From positions 1,589,290-1,653,289 of the forward strand of contig NZ_SGIU01000001.1 of assembly GCF_004296335.1 (NCBI RefSeq): a stretch of 64,000 bases of DNA. The letters run 5' to 3'. Below, one piece after another: positions 1-9,619 of the stretch; positions within the stretch are counted from its first letter, which is position 1; each line of letters opens with the position of its first letter. The notes below the pieces were generated by a model. The model ran no database searches. It saw nothing but the letters and a program-made list of their open reading frames with translations, and was not told the origin of the DNA. Made by a program: the position numbers and the translations under genes. Source of the DNA: Flagellimonas allohymeniacidonis (GTDB taxonomy: Bacteria > Bacteroidota > Bacteroidia > Flavobacteriales > Flavobacteriaceae).

Positions 1-575
1 TGGACAAATTACCTGGTTCAGGACTTCTCATTCCCGTGCTGGTCAATAATATGTTTAACCTTGCCTTTACGCCAAAACCGCCAATTCAGGGAACCATAAG
101 GGAAATTTTCAATTACACCAAGTTTAGGGGCAAAGTCGCCAGTGCGGCAATAGGAATTGATATTGCTGATTCCCCAAAAGCGTTGGAACTCATTGTAGAG
201 GTAAACAAGAACAAGCCTTTCCCTGGCGGATTATCCTTGCGTTATGTAAAAGGTACAAAAGCCACCCTAGGGTTTACCAAATTTCCCAATACCTGCGTTT
301 TGGAAATGGATGGTGTTGATGGAAATAAAGCCCGAGAGTTTTATGAAGCCGTTTGGAACAAATTTGAACAAGAAGGAATTGCCTACACTTTACATTGGGG
401 CAAAATCAATTTTAACCTGAATGAGAATAGGGTCAAAGCCATGTACGGGGCTAACCAGGTGCAATCATGGATAGATGCCCGAAACCAATTGCTCTCAATA
501 CCGGTGTTAAAGGTGTTTGAAAACAAGTTTATCGAGCAGTGCGGATTGAACAAGGTGCTTGGAGCAATTATTTGA
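1..575 (+). CDS. FAD-linked oxidase, C-terminal part (partial at window start)
   Basis: The frame is open from the first bases of the window to a TGA at 573-575, so this is the 3' end of a longer gene; the GTG at 36 is only an internal codon. The last ~190 residues contain an HWGK motif followed by a YG..V..W..AR stretch, which resembles the C-terminal substrate domain of D-arabinono-1,4-lactone oxidase / FAD-linked oxidases of the VAO family. The N-terminal FAD-binding domain would lie outside the window. It converges with the patatin gene 25 bases downstream. Family assignment is by eye from a short C-terminal region, so the substrate is unknown. Confidence 0.55.
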   Translation, partial: DKLPGSGLLIPVLVNNMFNLAFTPKPPIQGTIREIFNYTKFRGKVASAAIGIDIADSPKALELIVEVNKNKPFPGGLSLRYVKGTKATLGFTKFPNTCVLEMDGVDGNKAREFYEAVWNKFEQEGIAYTLHWGKINFNLNENRVKAMYGANQVQSWIDARNQLLSIPVLKVFENKFIEQCGLNKVLGAII

Positions 576-600
576 GTCCATATGACAATCTTCTAAAACC

Positions 601-1899
601 TTAGTTGAAAAAACTAGGGCAATAGAGCTTAACCTGAATTTCCGTCATAATAGAGGCTTGCGATATGAGGGCCTCTATTTGTTCATTGCTCAATGGCACC
701 AAATTCGTACTTACTTTTCTCGCAATCTCCAATTTTTCTTTCGGCTGTAATTGCTTTAGGATGGTTTCGTAGTTGATGCTCTCTTTCAGTTTTTGTTCAA
801 TCAACTCCCATTTTTTTTGTTCAATATCTGAAGCGGATATGCCATGGGATTTCCACACATCTTCTTTGATATGACCCTGCTTTAAACCATCAATGAATAT
901 TGGTATCGATTCGTCAAAGTCCCATCCCAGTGATTGATAGGCCACCTCATGTTTTTGACTTTTACTGGGTTGAAACAATTGCTGTATCATTTGAAGGTTC
1001 TTAATCCGGTTCATAAAAACATTTGAAGTTCTAAATAGCAAAGCCAAAGAATTCCAATACCTGTTTTTAAAAGGCATTTCATTACCGGCATCACTTACCA
1101 AAATATAATAGCAACCATATTTGCTTGCCATTTGTGTCAATTTATGAAGCCCCTGATTGTCGTAAACTCCGCCGTCAACCAATCTAGGTTTTACAATTTG
1201 ATAGTTTTCGGGGTTTTCATAGAACTGTTTTTTGATCTTTACCGGAGTGAACACCCCAGGAACCGCTGTTGACGCCGATACAGACCGGGCCAAGGGAAAG
1301 TCTTTTGTCAGATACTTAATATCTGGTAATTCTTCGTCATACACATATTTGGAATCTCCCATGCTTGTTCTTGAGAACACGAACAATCTCCCGGTCTCCA
1401 GATTGGTAGAGTTTATTGCTATTTCAATATCTGGGGACATATCAGAAAGCTTTGCCTTCTTAATGAAAAATTTGTCATAGGCCTTTTCATTTAGATAGCT
1501 CAAAGGAAAAAGCAAAAATTGGAAGAAAAGGATCAAAAGAATAAACCCAAGTATTCCCAATAATCCAAAAAGCGTATAGCCGTTAAACAAGAGCCATGTA
1601 CTGCCCACAACTATCCCCAAAACAAAAAGGGATGGGATCAAAATGCGAAACGAAGTCAAAACAAATTTTATGACGCTTCGCTTTACCCCGGATAAAATTA
1701 TTTTTTCAAAGGTGTCATAATCCCCTAAATGTAACATATAGGTCGCCCCTGTAATTGATCCACCTGAGTTGGAGGATATGACATCTATTTTGTCCAATAG
1801 AGCCAATTCCCTTAATTTTCTAAAAGTTCCAATATGATAGGTTGTTGCACGATAGCCACCTCCACTGAGACTCAACCCAAATTTCTTATTATTGATCAT
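601..1899 (-). CDS. Patatin-like phospholipase with membrane segments
   Basis: 432 residues. It shows the patatin-type acyl hydrolase layout: glycine-rich oxyanion loop GGGYR at residues 13-17, nucleophile Ser45 in SNSGGS, the SASTAVPG stretch near 208-215, and the catalytic Asp242 in VDGG. A strongly hydrophobic block at about 77-134 (two to three membrane segments) is inserted between the serine and the aspartate, so the enzyme is probably anchored to the inner membrane and acts on phospholipid acyl chains. There is no signal peptide. The first position of the nucleophile motif is Ser rather than Gly. It is the last gene of a three-gene operon, 25 bases after the MBL gene. Patatins serve as lipid-metabolism enzymes, as secreted virulence factors and as membrane-destroying effectors in immunity; which applies is not visible here. 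Confidence 0.85.
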   Translation of the reverse strand: MINNKKFGLSLSGGGYRATTYHIGTFRKLRELALLDKIDVISSNSGGSITGATYMLHLGDYDTFEKIILSGVKRSVIKFVLTSFRILIPSLFVLGIVVGSTWLLFNGYTLFGLLGILGFILLILFFQFLLFPLSYLNEKAYDKFFIKKAKLSDMSPDIEIAINSTNLETGRLFVFSRTSMGDSKYVYDEELPDIKYLTKDFPLARSVSASTAVPGVFTPVKIKKQFYENPENYQIVKPRLVDGGVYDNQGLHKLTQMASKYGCYYILVSDAGNEMPFKNRYWNSLALLFRTSNVFMNRIKNLQMIQQLFQPSKSQKHEVAYQSLGWDFDESIPIFIDGLKQGHIKEDVWKSHGISASDIEQKKWELIEQKLKESINYETILKQLQPKEKLEIARKVSTNLVPLSNEQIEALISQASIMTEIQVKLYCPSFFN

Positions 1900-1924
1900 A
1901 TCCAGATTTGATTAATTGGTTCCT

Positions 1925-3472
1925 TTAAAATCTTATGGTCAACTCATGGTATAATCCATTCACATCATCCGTCTTGAAATTGTTCTGAAAATCAGCTCTC
2001 TCATTGGAATCCATCCTCGTCCTTTCTTGATTGATTCTATCCGTCAGCGTTGTCTGTTTATTATATGGTATTCCCGCTTCATTGCTGAAAATTAAACGAC
2101 CCTTTGTTTTGTGCAATAAGTCATCGAGAATGAACTTATTGGGCATTGTATTTTTCCAACCTTTACTAATCACGTTGTAATCCAAAGTGGCCATAGCGGT
2201 TAGTTTTGGATCGGTCATCATATCCAGACCCAATCTTTCTGCGGTTCCGTTATGGCTCATATGGTGTGCAACTTTGTAGAAAATGGTTCTATTCAACAAA
2301 TCTTCGGTCAAATGTTTTTTGGCAGGATCTTGCTCGTTTCCCCAATCGATTGTATGCCAGCTGGACCAACTACCATATTCAGCATCTCCAGGAAAGAGAA
2401 GAACTTGTCCCGTGCTCTCAAATTCTATTGCAATAGCAAGACTTAGGTTATTGGTAAGACTGTTCATGCGCAACGCCAGATTACCACTGCTAAAAAGCCA
2501 ATCATAATCTATTCTGCGCCAGTTGCCCTCCTCATATTTCTCCTTTACGGTTTTCATCACCTCATCTGATTCAACCAATAATTCTTGGTTTCTCATTTTT
2601 GCCGAATCGTCATCTTCGTCCGTATAAATGAACTTTTCATCAAACGGTAGTTTAGAGGAAGGCAGCTCAATTTCGTATTTCATGTTAATAGCTTCCGAAA
2701 ATGCTCGGTGATCTTCCATATTATGACTGTGTTCAAAGGACTCACCCGGTCCTCCTGACTCCTTTTCTACTTTATCATGCAATTCGGGAGGGCCCAGAAT
2801 GTAAAACTTTAAACCTTTTGCACCTGGATGATCTTTTACCACCTGGCCTGGTTTGAAGTAGCGAAATCCATCTACATTCATATCCTCTTTCACGATTCGC
2901 ATACCCTCCATGGCCCCTTTGTACTCCCCCGCTATCGCTAGATTTTGTTCTAGACCTGTATTCAACTCGGCAAAATCTTCAATGATTGAAGCTTGATTCT
3001 CCCGCAAATTGAGCATTTGATTTTCATATTTATGTCCTTGGAATTGCTGCATGAAATCAGGTGAGGCAATAGCCTGATTTAGAAAAGAGGCCGCCATGGC
3101 CAAAGCTTTTTTCTTCTCTCCATGGTTCTTTTTCCATTTTTCCACTTTGGGATCTCCGTCTTCCTCTGTCCAGCCCATCCATACTTGTTTTACATCAAAT
3201 CCTTGGGTAAACAGATCCTTGCATCTTTGAAAGGCCAAAACATGATCCATATGTTCATGGGTCACCACCAACACATCCACTTGATTATTGACGTATTTTT
3301 TGATGTCCTTTACGAAAGGTTCTATGTGATCTTTGCCTTTTTGCCAAACCCCAGCATCGATCATCATTTTGAAGGTGATCTTATTCCCCGAAAAAAACTT
3401 TAGCACAAAACAGTCACCTGTTCCCATGCGGTACATTCTTATTTGTACGCGTGTTACTGTTGAGTTGGACAT
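1925..3472 (-). CDS. MBL-fold metallo-hydrolase (ComEC/Rec2-C-terminal-like)
   Basis: 515 residues. The metal-binding HxHxDH signature is intact (THEHMDH, residues 71-77), preceded by the ...MIDAG strand, and followed later by FPGDAEYG and by VAHHMSHNG, the further metal ligands of the metallo-beta-lactamase fold. No signal peptide is present, so it is a cytoplasmic hydrolase; the substrate (nucleic acid, nucleotide, or other) cannot be read. About 200 residues lie between the HxHxDH motif and the second half of the fold, longer than in a minimal MBL enzyme and rich in charged residues. It starts 9 bases after the protease stop codon and is followed after 25 bases by the patatin gene, so the three are very probably co-transcribed. 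Confidence 0.85.
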   Translation of the reverse strand: MSNSTVTRVQIRMYRMGTGDCFVLKFFSGNKITFKMMIDAGVWQKGKDHIEPFVKDIKKYVNNQVDVLVVTHEHMDHVLAFQRCKDLFTQGFDVKQVWMGWTEEDGDPKVEKWKKNHGEKKKALAMAASFLNQAIASPDFMQQFQGHKYENQMLNLRENQASIIEDFAELNTGLEQNLAIAGEYKGAMEGMRIVKEDMNVDGFRYFKPGQVVKDHPGAKGLKFYILGPPELHDKVEKESGGPGESFEHSHNMEDHRAFSEAINMKYEIELPSSKLPFDEKFIYTDEDDDSAKMRNQELLVESDEVMKTVKEKYEEGNWRRIDYDWLFSSGNLALRMNSLTNNLSLAIAIEFESTGQVLLFPGDAEYGSWSSWHTIDWGNEQDPAKKHLTEDLLNRTIFYKVAHHMSHNGTAERLGLDMMTDPKLTAMATLDYNVISKGWKNTMPNKFILDDLLHKTKGRLIFSNEAGIPYNKQTTLTDRINQERTRMDSNERADFQNNFKTDDVNGLYHELTIRF

Positions 3473-3481
3473 ATTTATCTA

Positions 3482-5554
3482 TTAATGTTGATGTAATATT
3501 GCAAAAGGCTCTGTGAACATAAAATCGGATGCCCGGGTACCAAAGTACCGTCTTGCTTCCCCCATATGTAGGGGCATATCGTAATTCTGATATTGATATT
3601 GAGCCAACACCCTTTCAGCATTGATCACAGCCTTGTTTCTTTTTAATTCCTCGATATCGAGCAGTGGTTTGTGTATGGCATATTTGAGCACATTGGAGTC
3701 GAGGTCAAAAATCAAGGTGCAACCACCATAGAAAATGAAACCCTCATCGTTGTCCAAAGCATCATCGCTATCTGGAATAAAGTGACTAATAGCACGATTT
3801 ATATCCACCTGGCAGCCACTTTTTTGCGTTATGGAAAAAATAACATGATTAATTTTTTGATTGTCCGGTCCTACTCTGGATACTACCCTTAAATTTTGGA
3901 TTTGAAATGAAGGAAAATAGCCGCTTCCCGCTGTTTTAAACCCGAGTTGATCAAAATTGGGAACGAAAGCCAAACCGGTCATTTCACTAAACACAGGATT
4001 TTCCCCAAACTTTACCTTGATACGGTGGTGCAGCCCTTTTTGGTATTTATTTGAGTCCCCGAAGCCTCCACCGATATAATTTCTGGTGATTTCATAAATC
4101 TGCTGTCTGTCAGTTATGTACTGTATCTCTTTGGCATAGTCCTTTAGAAAATCTATTATTATTTCTATTAATCTTACTGAGGTTTCGTCGAAATTGGTTT
4201 GATAGTTGCTTTTAATGTTGAAATTGTTATTCTGTTGATTTGCAATACCTAAACGTAAGTCAACAGCTTCATAGCTCAGCGTTTCAATGCTTAAAGTTTT
4301 TATAGTACGTGGATAAATGCCCCGCTTTCTGAAGGCATCGATAAAGGCTAGTCTGTAGTCCAGGGGATCTTCTTTCATAAGATCGATATCTGCAGTAATT
4401 ATGGCTCTTAAATAATCTCCAAAAGTCAAATCAACCGGGGGACAATAATCCAAAGCACGTATACACATGTTCAGCACATGTTTTGCCGATTTAGATGCCT
4501 CGCCCGCAAGGCGATTGGCCAGGTCAGGATGGATTTCCCCTTCTTCAAGTAGACCTGTGCCGTTTGTTGCTATTCGTAGTAAATCGGCAATACGACTTTG
4601 ATAAATGGTTAAAAAGGCCTCGAAAATAGCGGCAACCAGAATACTGCCTCGCTCATGGGGCTGTGTTATGTTTTCATAATCATCGGAATTGGGTTCCCGA
4701 GGTCGCCATTCGCCCGTTGATTCATCAACCTGTCCAATGGCGTCTCTTAAACTTCCATAACCTCCTATTGCTGAACCTAATTCTTGGGCCAATTTTCCCA
4801 ATAAATTCTGACTCCCGAGGTTTCCCCTAGTGTTTGCAATCTCATGTCGTAAAACTTCAGGATGCGTGAAATGTTGAAATAAGGCCACAATATCTGCGAA
4901 AGCTTCATGAAACGCCAGCATATCGGGATTTGTGGGGTTGTTATAATCCCTATGAATGCCATCCAGAATGGCATGTGTCACCTCATGGGAAATAACATCA
5001 TGGCTCAAGCAGGTAAACACCAAAGAATTGGGCATATGAATAACATTATTTGCCGGAGTAGAATTAAAATAGCCAAATAAAAGTGCTTTTCTGTACGGAC
5101 TGTAAAAGGCATTGGCCTCTCTTAGAGCATGGGGGTAAATACGCAATTTGGGAACGTATTCTTCATAATTATCATCATTGGTGAGTCTTGGTGACCAAAT
5201 GATTTTTCTTCCCAAGGCACGCTCAAAATTCTGAATGGTCGACATAGCCACAGCATATACCATCTGCTGATGAAATTGAGGATTACTTACGCTTGGTCGA
5301 AGCCCATTATCGGCCAAAATCGGTCTATCATTCAAATCTACCGGAGCGTAGTAACGCGATATGGTGGGGTCATAATCAATGACCTCCAGATATTCTCCGC
5401 AAGGACCAGGTTCCAAATCTTCCCAATCAATAGCATATGTTATTCTATTAATTTTGGCTGTATCAATCTGTAGGGAAAGTGATGGATCAAAGGCATAGGC
5501 ACGTAAATGCCGAAAATCTGGATTTTTCGCTTTTGATATTCGCATGGGCAACAA
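3482..5554 (-). CDS. Gluzincin-type zinc metalloprotease, cytoplasmic
   Basis: 690 residues. Residues 190-194 are HEVTH and residues 216-221 are HEAFAD, i.e. HExxH plus a downstream Glu217 about 23 residues later, the thermolysin/gluzincin arrangement of two His and one Glu zinc ligand. The C-terminal 350 residues have no motif I recognise. There is no signal peptide, which is unusual for thermolysin-like (M4/M36) proteases, nearly all of which are exported. It is the first gene of the operon with the MBL hydrolase (9-base gap) and patatin. The start at 5554 (MLPM...) or the Met three codons later cannot be distinguished. A role as an effector or processing protease is inference. Confidence 0.75.
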   Translation of the reverse strand: MLPMRISKAKNPDFRHLRAYAFDPSLSLQIDTAKINRITYAIDWEDLEPGPCGEYLEVIDYDPTISRYYAPVDLNDRPILADNGLRPSVSNPQFHQQMVYAVAMSTIQNFERALGRKIIWSPRLTNDDNYEEYVPKLRIYPHALREANAFYSPYRKALLFGYFNSTPANNVIHMPNSLVFTCLSHDVISHEVTHAILDGIHRDYNNPTNPDMLAFHEAFADIVALFQHFTHPEVLRHEIANTRGNLGSQNLLGKLAQELGSAIGGYGSLRDAIGQVDESTGEWRPREPNSDDYENITQPHERGSILVAAIFEAFLTIYQSRIADLLRIATNGTGLLEEGEIHPDLANRLAGEASKSAKHVLNMCIRALDYCPPVDLTFGDYLRAIITADIDLMKEDPLDYRLAFIDAFRKRGIYPRTIKTLSIETLSYEAVDLRLGIANQQNNNFNIKSNYQTNFDETSVRLIEIIIDFLKDYAKEIQYITDRQQIYEITRNYIGGGFGDSNKYQKGLHHRIKVKFGENPVFSEMTGLAFVPNFDQLGFKTAGSGYFPSFQIQNLRVVSRVGPDNQKINHVIFSITQKSGCQVDINRAISHFIPDSDDALDNDEGFIFYGGCTLIFDLDSNVLKYAIHKPLLDIEELKRNKAVINAERVLAQYQYQNYDMPLHMGEARRYFGTRASDFMFTEPFAILHQH

Positions 5555-5978
5555 GGAATTAAATGTGATGGGGGAAGTACTGTAAGTTACTAAATATCAA
5601 TCAAAAGCAATTACATGAAAATCTTAAAAATTATAGGGTTTTCCTCTAAAGCCACCTAATCTCAACAGAAATTTGCCTATCGATCAAGCATGCATTTTTA
5701 AAAAGTTAAGAAACCTTGTTAACCGGTGTTAGGTTCTGATGAATCTTTCCCTGGAATAATTCCGATAATTCGCTTTTGAAACTACCTTGAGCGTTTATGC
5801 TCTATAGCAACAAAAGAACATTCCAAAAATGGTTGATAGGTATGTGCTATGATTTATTTAAATTAGGCTGGTTCAAAGAACATTCTAACCAAATTTGACA
5901 TAGGACTTAGCCGACCTTAAGCTCAGCAACAAATTCAAAAGGAATCTTGATTAATCTTGAATCATACATATTTGCTTA
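5555..5978. other. Divergent intergenic region without a gene
   Basis: 424 bases between the start codons of the protease operon (minus) and the lectin (plus); promoters for both must lie here. I see no ORF or RNA gene. A 14-base direct repeat with one mismatch (AAAGAACATTCyAA) occurs at 5813-5826 and 5875-5888. No convincing TAnnTTTG box was found. Confidence 0.5.
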
Positions 5979-8003
5979 ATGAAGTTCAGGATTATAGTCG
6001 TTTTTTTACTGTTTGCCTTAGGCTATTATAACCCCTCATTCTCGCAACTTGATGCCTCGACCATTGGGAGCGCTGTTGACCTAGGAGGTAACTGCTATAG
6101 TATCACACCTGATCAATTGGATCAAGCGGGAGGTGTTTGGTACAATAATAGCGTCGATTTCGCAGAAGATTTCACTATTTATTACCAAGCTTTTTTTGGC
6201 ACAAAGGACGCCGATGGTGCCGATGGCTCAGCTCTCGTATTTAAAGGTACTCCAAACCCTGTTATAGGTGGTAGTGGAGGAGGAATAGGTTTTGCTGGAA
6301 TCACACCTTCCTTAATTATTGAGTTCGATACATTTCAGAACATTTCACCCTTCAACAATAATGATCCTGTATCCGATCATATAGCCATTATTAGAGATGG
6401 GGACCCCGATCACGGCCAACCCACTAATTTATCAGGTCCGGTTCAAGCAAGTTCTACAAGTACAAATATTGAGGACGGTTTAAATCACGAGGTTCAGATT
6501 CAATGGGAAGCCGCTGCACAAACCTTGAGTGTTTATTTTGATTGTGTCCTTCGACTTACATTGACCGAAGATATTCAGAACACCATATTTTTAGGAGATA
6601 ACACTATTTTCTTTGGATTTGTAGCGTCGACCGGAGGATTATCCAATTCAAACGAAGTATGTTTTAACAGCATCACATTTGTGGAAAATCTACTACTTGA
6701 GGATGAAGTTCTATGCATAGGAGAATCCCTGGATACTGTCGACGCCACCATTCCCAGCGGTGTTACGTATTCATGGAGCCCTATAACGGGAGTAAGCGAT
6801 CCCAACATTCCCAATCCAATTTTTTCCCCATCCACTACTACTACCTATACCGTGACCATCGAAGATATTTGTGGAGAGACCACCACCGAAAACTTTACAC
6901 TTAATACTTTACCTATTGAGACTCCACTATTTGACGCTGTCCCTCCCATCTGTGCAGAAGAAGACCTGACAGCGCTACCAACCACATCAAACAATGGTAT
7001 TACAGGCAGTTGGAGTCCTGCATTGAACAACACAGTCACAACAACCTATACCTTCACACCAAGTTCAGGAGAATGTGCAACAGAAACCACATTAGAGGTA
7101 ACGGTCATCCCTAATACCGTTCCCATTTTCGATGCTATTATGCCTATTTGTCCTGGAGATATTCTGCCTCCATTGCCAACTACGTCCAACAATGGCATTA
7201 CGGGAAGTTGGAGTCCAGCTCTTAACAATATGGCCACCACCATGTATACCTTTATACCAAATCCTGGCCAAGGTTGTGTCGCTGAAACATCTACGGAGAT
7301 AGTGGTGCAAGGAATAATCCCTGAATTTGAAGCCGTGGGAGCCATCTGTGCTGGTGAAACCTTGCAACCCTTGCCAACCCTATCCAATAATGGTATTGCT
7401 GGAAGTTGGAGTCCGGCTCTAAACAACACGGCCACCACCGTCTATACCTTTACACCTAATGCAGGAGAATGCGCCTTTCCTACCACATTGGAAATAGTTA
7501 TCACACCCATAAGTACACTGGAAGTGGACGCATCCGTCACTTCCGAGAACTTTGATGATCGGCAGACCATTGAGGTAATCGTTACAGGGGGTATACCACC
7601 CTATGAATTCAGATTAAATGATGGTGCTTGGCAAGAAAGCAATGTTTTCGAACGGGTTGAAGGTTGCGCGCAAACGGTGTTTGTAAGACAGGTAAATGAA
7701 TGCAGCGATATACCCGAAACCTCGGTGCTGGTTCTTACCTATCCCAAATTCTTTACTCCCAATGGAGATCCCTATAATGACACTTGGAATATATTTTGTC
7801 TTGAAAACGACCCCTTAGCGCAAATAACCATTTTTGACCGATATGGGAAGTTATTAACCAGATTCCCTACCACTAGTTTTGGTTGGGATGGAAGGTTCAA
7901 CAATATTGACATGCCTTCCGAAGATTACTGGTTCGTACTGGAATATGAAGATCAAGCTGGAGTTATGAGAACATTTTCTTCACACTTTTCTTTAAAAAGA
8001 TAA
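5979..8003 (+). CDS. Secreted L-type lectin-domain protein with T9SS type B sorting domain
   Basis: 674 residues. A signal peptide (about residues 1-23, ending SFSQ) precedes a legume/L-type lectin-like beta-sandwich at roughly 25-235 (VDFAEDFTIYYQAFFG, LIIEFDTFQN, FDCVLRL). Residues about 240-315 form a first Ig/PKD-like module, and about 315-510 hold three tandem modules each containing a near-identical LPTxSNNGI.GSWSPALNN block. The C-terminus from about residue 589 (FFTPNGDPYNDTW, then W-DGRF and DYWF) is a gliding-motility-associated type B sorting domain, which directs export through the type IX secretion system to the cell surface. Likely role: glycan binding or adhesion at the cell surface. 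It stands alone; the nuclease gene follows after about 120 bases. Confidence 0.85.
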   Translation: MKFRIIVVFLLFALGYYNPSFSQLDASTIGSAVDLGGNCYSITPDQLDQAGGVWYNNSVDFAEDFTIYYQAFFGTKDADGADGSALVFKGTPNPVIGGSGGGIGFAGITPSLIIEFDTFQNISPFNNNDPVSDHIAIIRDGDPDHGQPTNLSGPVQASSTSTNIEDGLNHEVQIQWEAAAQTLSVYFDCVLRLTLTEDIQNTIFLGDNTIFFGFVASTGGLSNSNEVCFNSITFVENLLLEDEVLCIGESLDTVDATIPSGVTYSWSPITGVSDPNIPNPIFSPSTTTTYTVTIEDICGETTTENFTLNTLPIETPLFDAVPPICAEEDLTALPTTSNNGITGSWSPALNNTVTTTYTFTPSSGECATETTLEVTVIPNTVPIFDAIMPICPGDILPPLPTTSNNGITGSWSPALNNMATTMYTFIPNPGQGCVAETSTEIVVQGIIPEFEAVGAICAGETLQPLPTLSNNGIAGSWSPALNNTATTVYTFTPNAGECAFPTTLEIVITPISTLEVDASVTSENFDDRQTIEVIVTGGIPPYEFRLNDGAWQESNVFERVEGCAQTVFVRQVNECSDIPETSVLVLTYPKFFTPNGDPYNDTWNIFCLENDPLAQITIFDRYGKLLTRFPTTSFGWDGRFNNIDMPSEDYWFVLEYEDQAGVMRTFSSHFSLKR

Positions 8004-8124
8004 ACTTGGTGATGAGCTATCTATTGACTACAGCTATTTTCTTACAAAGTGTTCCAAGCCCTTTCTGAATTTCACTATTAAATAAATCCCTAATTTTAAA
8101 TTCACTTTCTATAAGCTTGGAGCT

Positions 8125-9507
8125 TTGTATACTGTCATCGACATAGAGACCACTGGGAACGGCATTAAAGGGAATCGAATTACCGAGATTGCCATCTTCA
8201 AATATGATGGGCAGCAAGTGGTGGAGGAGTTCACTTCCCTGGTCAATCCAGAATGTCCTATCCCCTACTTCATCACTGGTCTTACTGGCATCGATGATCA
8301 AATGGTCGCCAGAGCTCCCCTTTTTTCTGAAATTGCCGATACCATTCTCGACCTTACCCGTGATAGCATCTTTGTGGCTCATTCTGTTAATTTTGACTAC
8401 GGGGTCATCAAAGAAGAGTTTCGACAGATTGGAGTGGATTTCGTTCGGAAAAAATTATGTACCGTACGTTTGTCCCGTAAGTTGATTCCAGGACTTCGGT
8501 CCTATAGCCTAGGTAAGCTATGTTCAGCCATTGACATTCCTATTTTGGACAGACATCGGGCTCGCGGTGATGCCCATGCCACAGTTTTACTGTTCGAAAA
8601 GCTGCTGCGTCGGCCTGAATCGGAAAGTGTAATACAGCGCTTTTTAAACGCGCGAAGTCAAGAGGCCACGCTTCCCCCGCACTTGTCCAAATCGGTTTTG
8701 GACGCCATCCCCCAAAAACCGGGCATCTACTATTTTAAAGATCAAAAGGGAAACATTATTTATGTGGGTAAGGCCAACAATTTGCGAAAGCGAGTTTTGG
8801 GGCATTTTTATGATAAAAGTGAAAAGGAGGTACGAATGTGCAGGGAAACGGCCCATATCGATTTTGAACTTTCGGGCAGTGAGCTGGTCGCTCTCTTAAT
8901 GGAATCGGCAGAAATAAAAAAACACTACCCGCCATACAATAGCGCCCAAAAAAGAAATCTAAAAAGATATGCTCTTTTCAGCTATGAGGATCGACGCGGA
9001 ATACTGCATCTAGCTTATAATGACATTAGGCATGTCCCCAATCCTTTGAAAATTTTCTACAGTCAAACCGATTGTAGGGCCTACTTGGAAGAAATATGCA
9101 ATATTTTTGCGCTTTGTCCTAAATATTGTCATTTATTACCTAATGCATCTTCCTGCACACTACATGGGCTAAACTCTTGCGAAGGGATATGTATTGGGGA
9201 AGAATCCATAGAGCGATACAATACCAAGGTTGAGGAAGCCCTATCTCATTTCGGCACCTCATCATCAGAAATTCAAATCATTAAAGAAAAGGGAAGAAAC
9301 CCAGATGAAAGTGCCGTAATCCTTGTTGCAGAAGGTATTTACCAAGGATATGGGTTTATCGATAAACAGCATCAGGTCACGACAATTGAAGATATTGAAG
9401 CATTTATCATCCGTCAAAAAAATACCTTGGAAACGGAACGCATTATCAATGCCTACTTAATCAAAAAAAATGCGGTTGGTAAAACAGAATCGACGGTAGT
9501 CAATTAA
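8125..9507 (+). CDS. DnaQ-like 3'-5' exonuclease fused to GIY-YIG (UvrC/Cho-type) nuclease
   Basis: 460 residues. The N-terminus is a DEDDh exonuclease of the DNA polymerase III epsilon type (DIETTG with D6 and E8; HSVNFDYG; HRARGDA), about residues 1-165. From about residue 198 a GIY-YIG domain begins (PGIYYF then IIYVGKANNLRKRV), as in UvrC and Cho, with catalytic Tyr/Arg and a Glu-rich segment. The C-terminal third carries a Cys cluster (CPKYC, C, C.GIC). It probably trims and nicks DNA in repair. The start codon must be TTG at 8125: an in-frame TAA lies at 8083-8085 and no ATG or GTG occurs between; GGAG at 8119-8122 is a close ribosome-binding site. Such fusions are known in Bacteroidota. 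Confidence 0.85.
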   Translation: MYTVIDIETTGNGIKGNRITEIAIFKYDGQQVVEEFTSLVNPECPIPYFITGLTGIDDQMVARAPLFSEIADTILDLTRDSIFVAHSVNFDYGVIKEEFRQIGVDFVRKKLCTVRLSRKLIPGLRSYSLGKLCSAIDIPILDRHRARGDAHATVLLFEKLLRRPESESVIQRFLNARSQEATLPPHLSKSVLDAIPQKPGIYYFKDQKGNIIYVGKANNLRKRVLGHFYDKSEKEVRMCRETAHIDFELSGSELVALLMESAEIKKHYPPYNSAQKRNLKRYALFSYEDRRGILHLAYNDIRHVPNPLKIFYSQTDCRAYLEEICNIFALCPKYCHLLPNASSCTLHGLNSCEGICIGEESIERYNTKVEEALSHFGTSSSEIQIIKEKGRNPDESAVILVAEGIYQGYGFIDKQHQVTTIEDIEAFIIRQKNTLETERIINAYLIKKNAVGKTESTVVN

Positions 9508-9523
9508 GTGGGAGGGCAATAAA

Positions 9524-9619
9524 TCAGTCTTTGATCTTTTTGTACATGCGTATTACAAAGAGCAGCCAGGCCAAGAAGATAATGGCAACCACAATGGAAT
9601 AAGCAAGAACAAAATCCAT
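9524..9619 (-). CDS. Tiny membrane peptide (31 aa)
   Basis: A 31-codon frame from ATG at 9619-9617 to TGA at 9526-9524. It encodes one hydrophobic helix (about residues 3-24) followed by a basic tail (RMYKKIKD), the layout of a single-pass inner-membrane peptide. Its start codon overlaps the stop codon of the 60-aa gene in the form TAATG, which suggests translational coupling and supports that it is real. Function unknown. Confidence 0.5.
   Translation of the reverse strand: MDFVLAYSIVVAIIFLAWLLFVIRMYKKIKD

Noticed and set aside
8017-8382. Minus-strand 121-codon frame overlapping the nuclease gene start
   Set aside because: It lies antisense to the clear DnaQ-like N-terminus and has no family resemblance; a shadow of the real frame.
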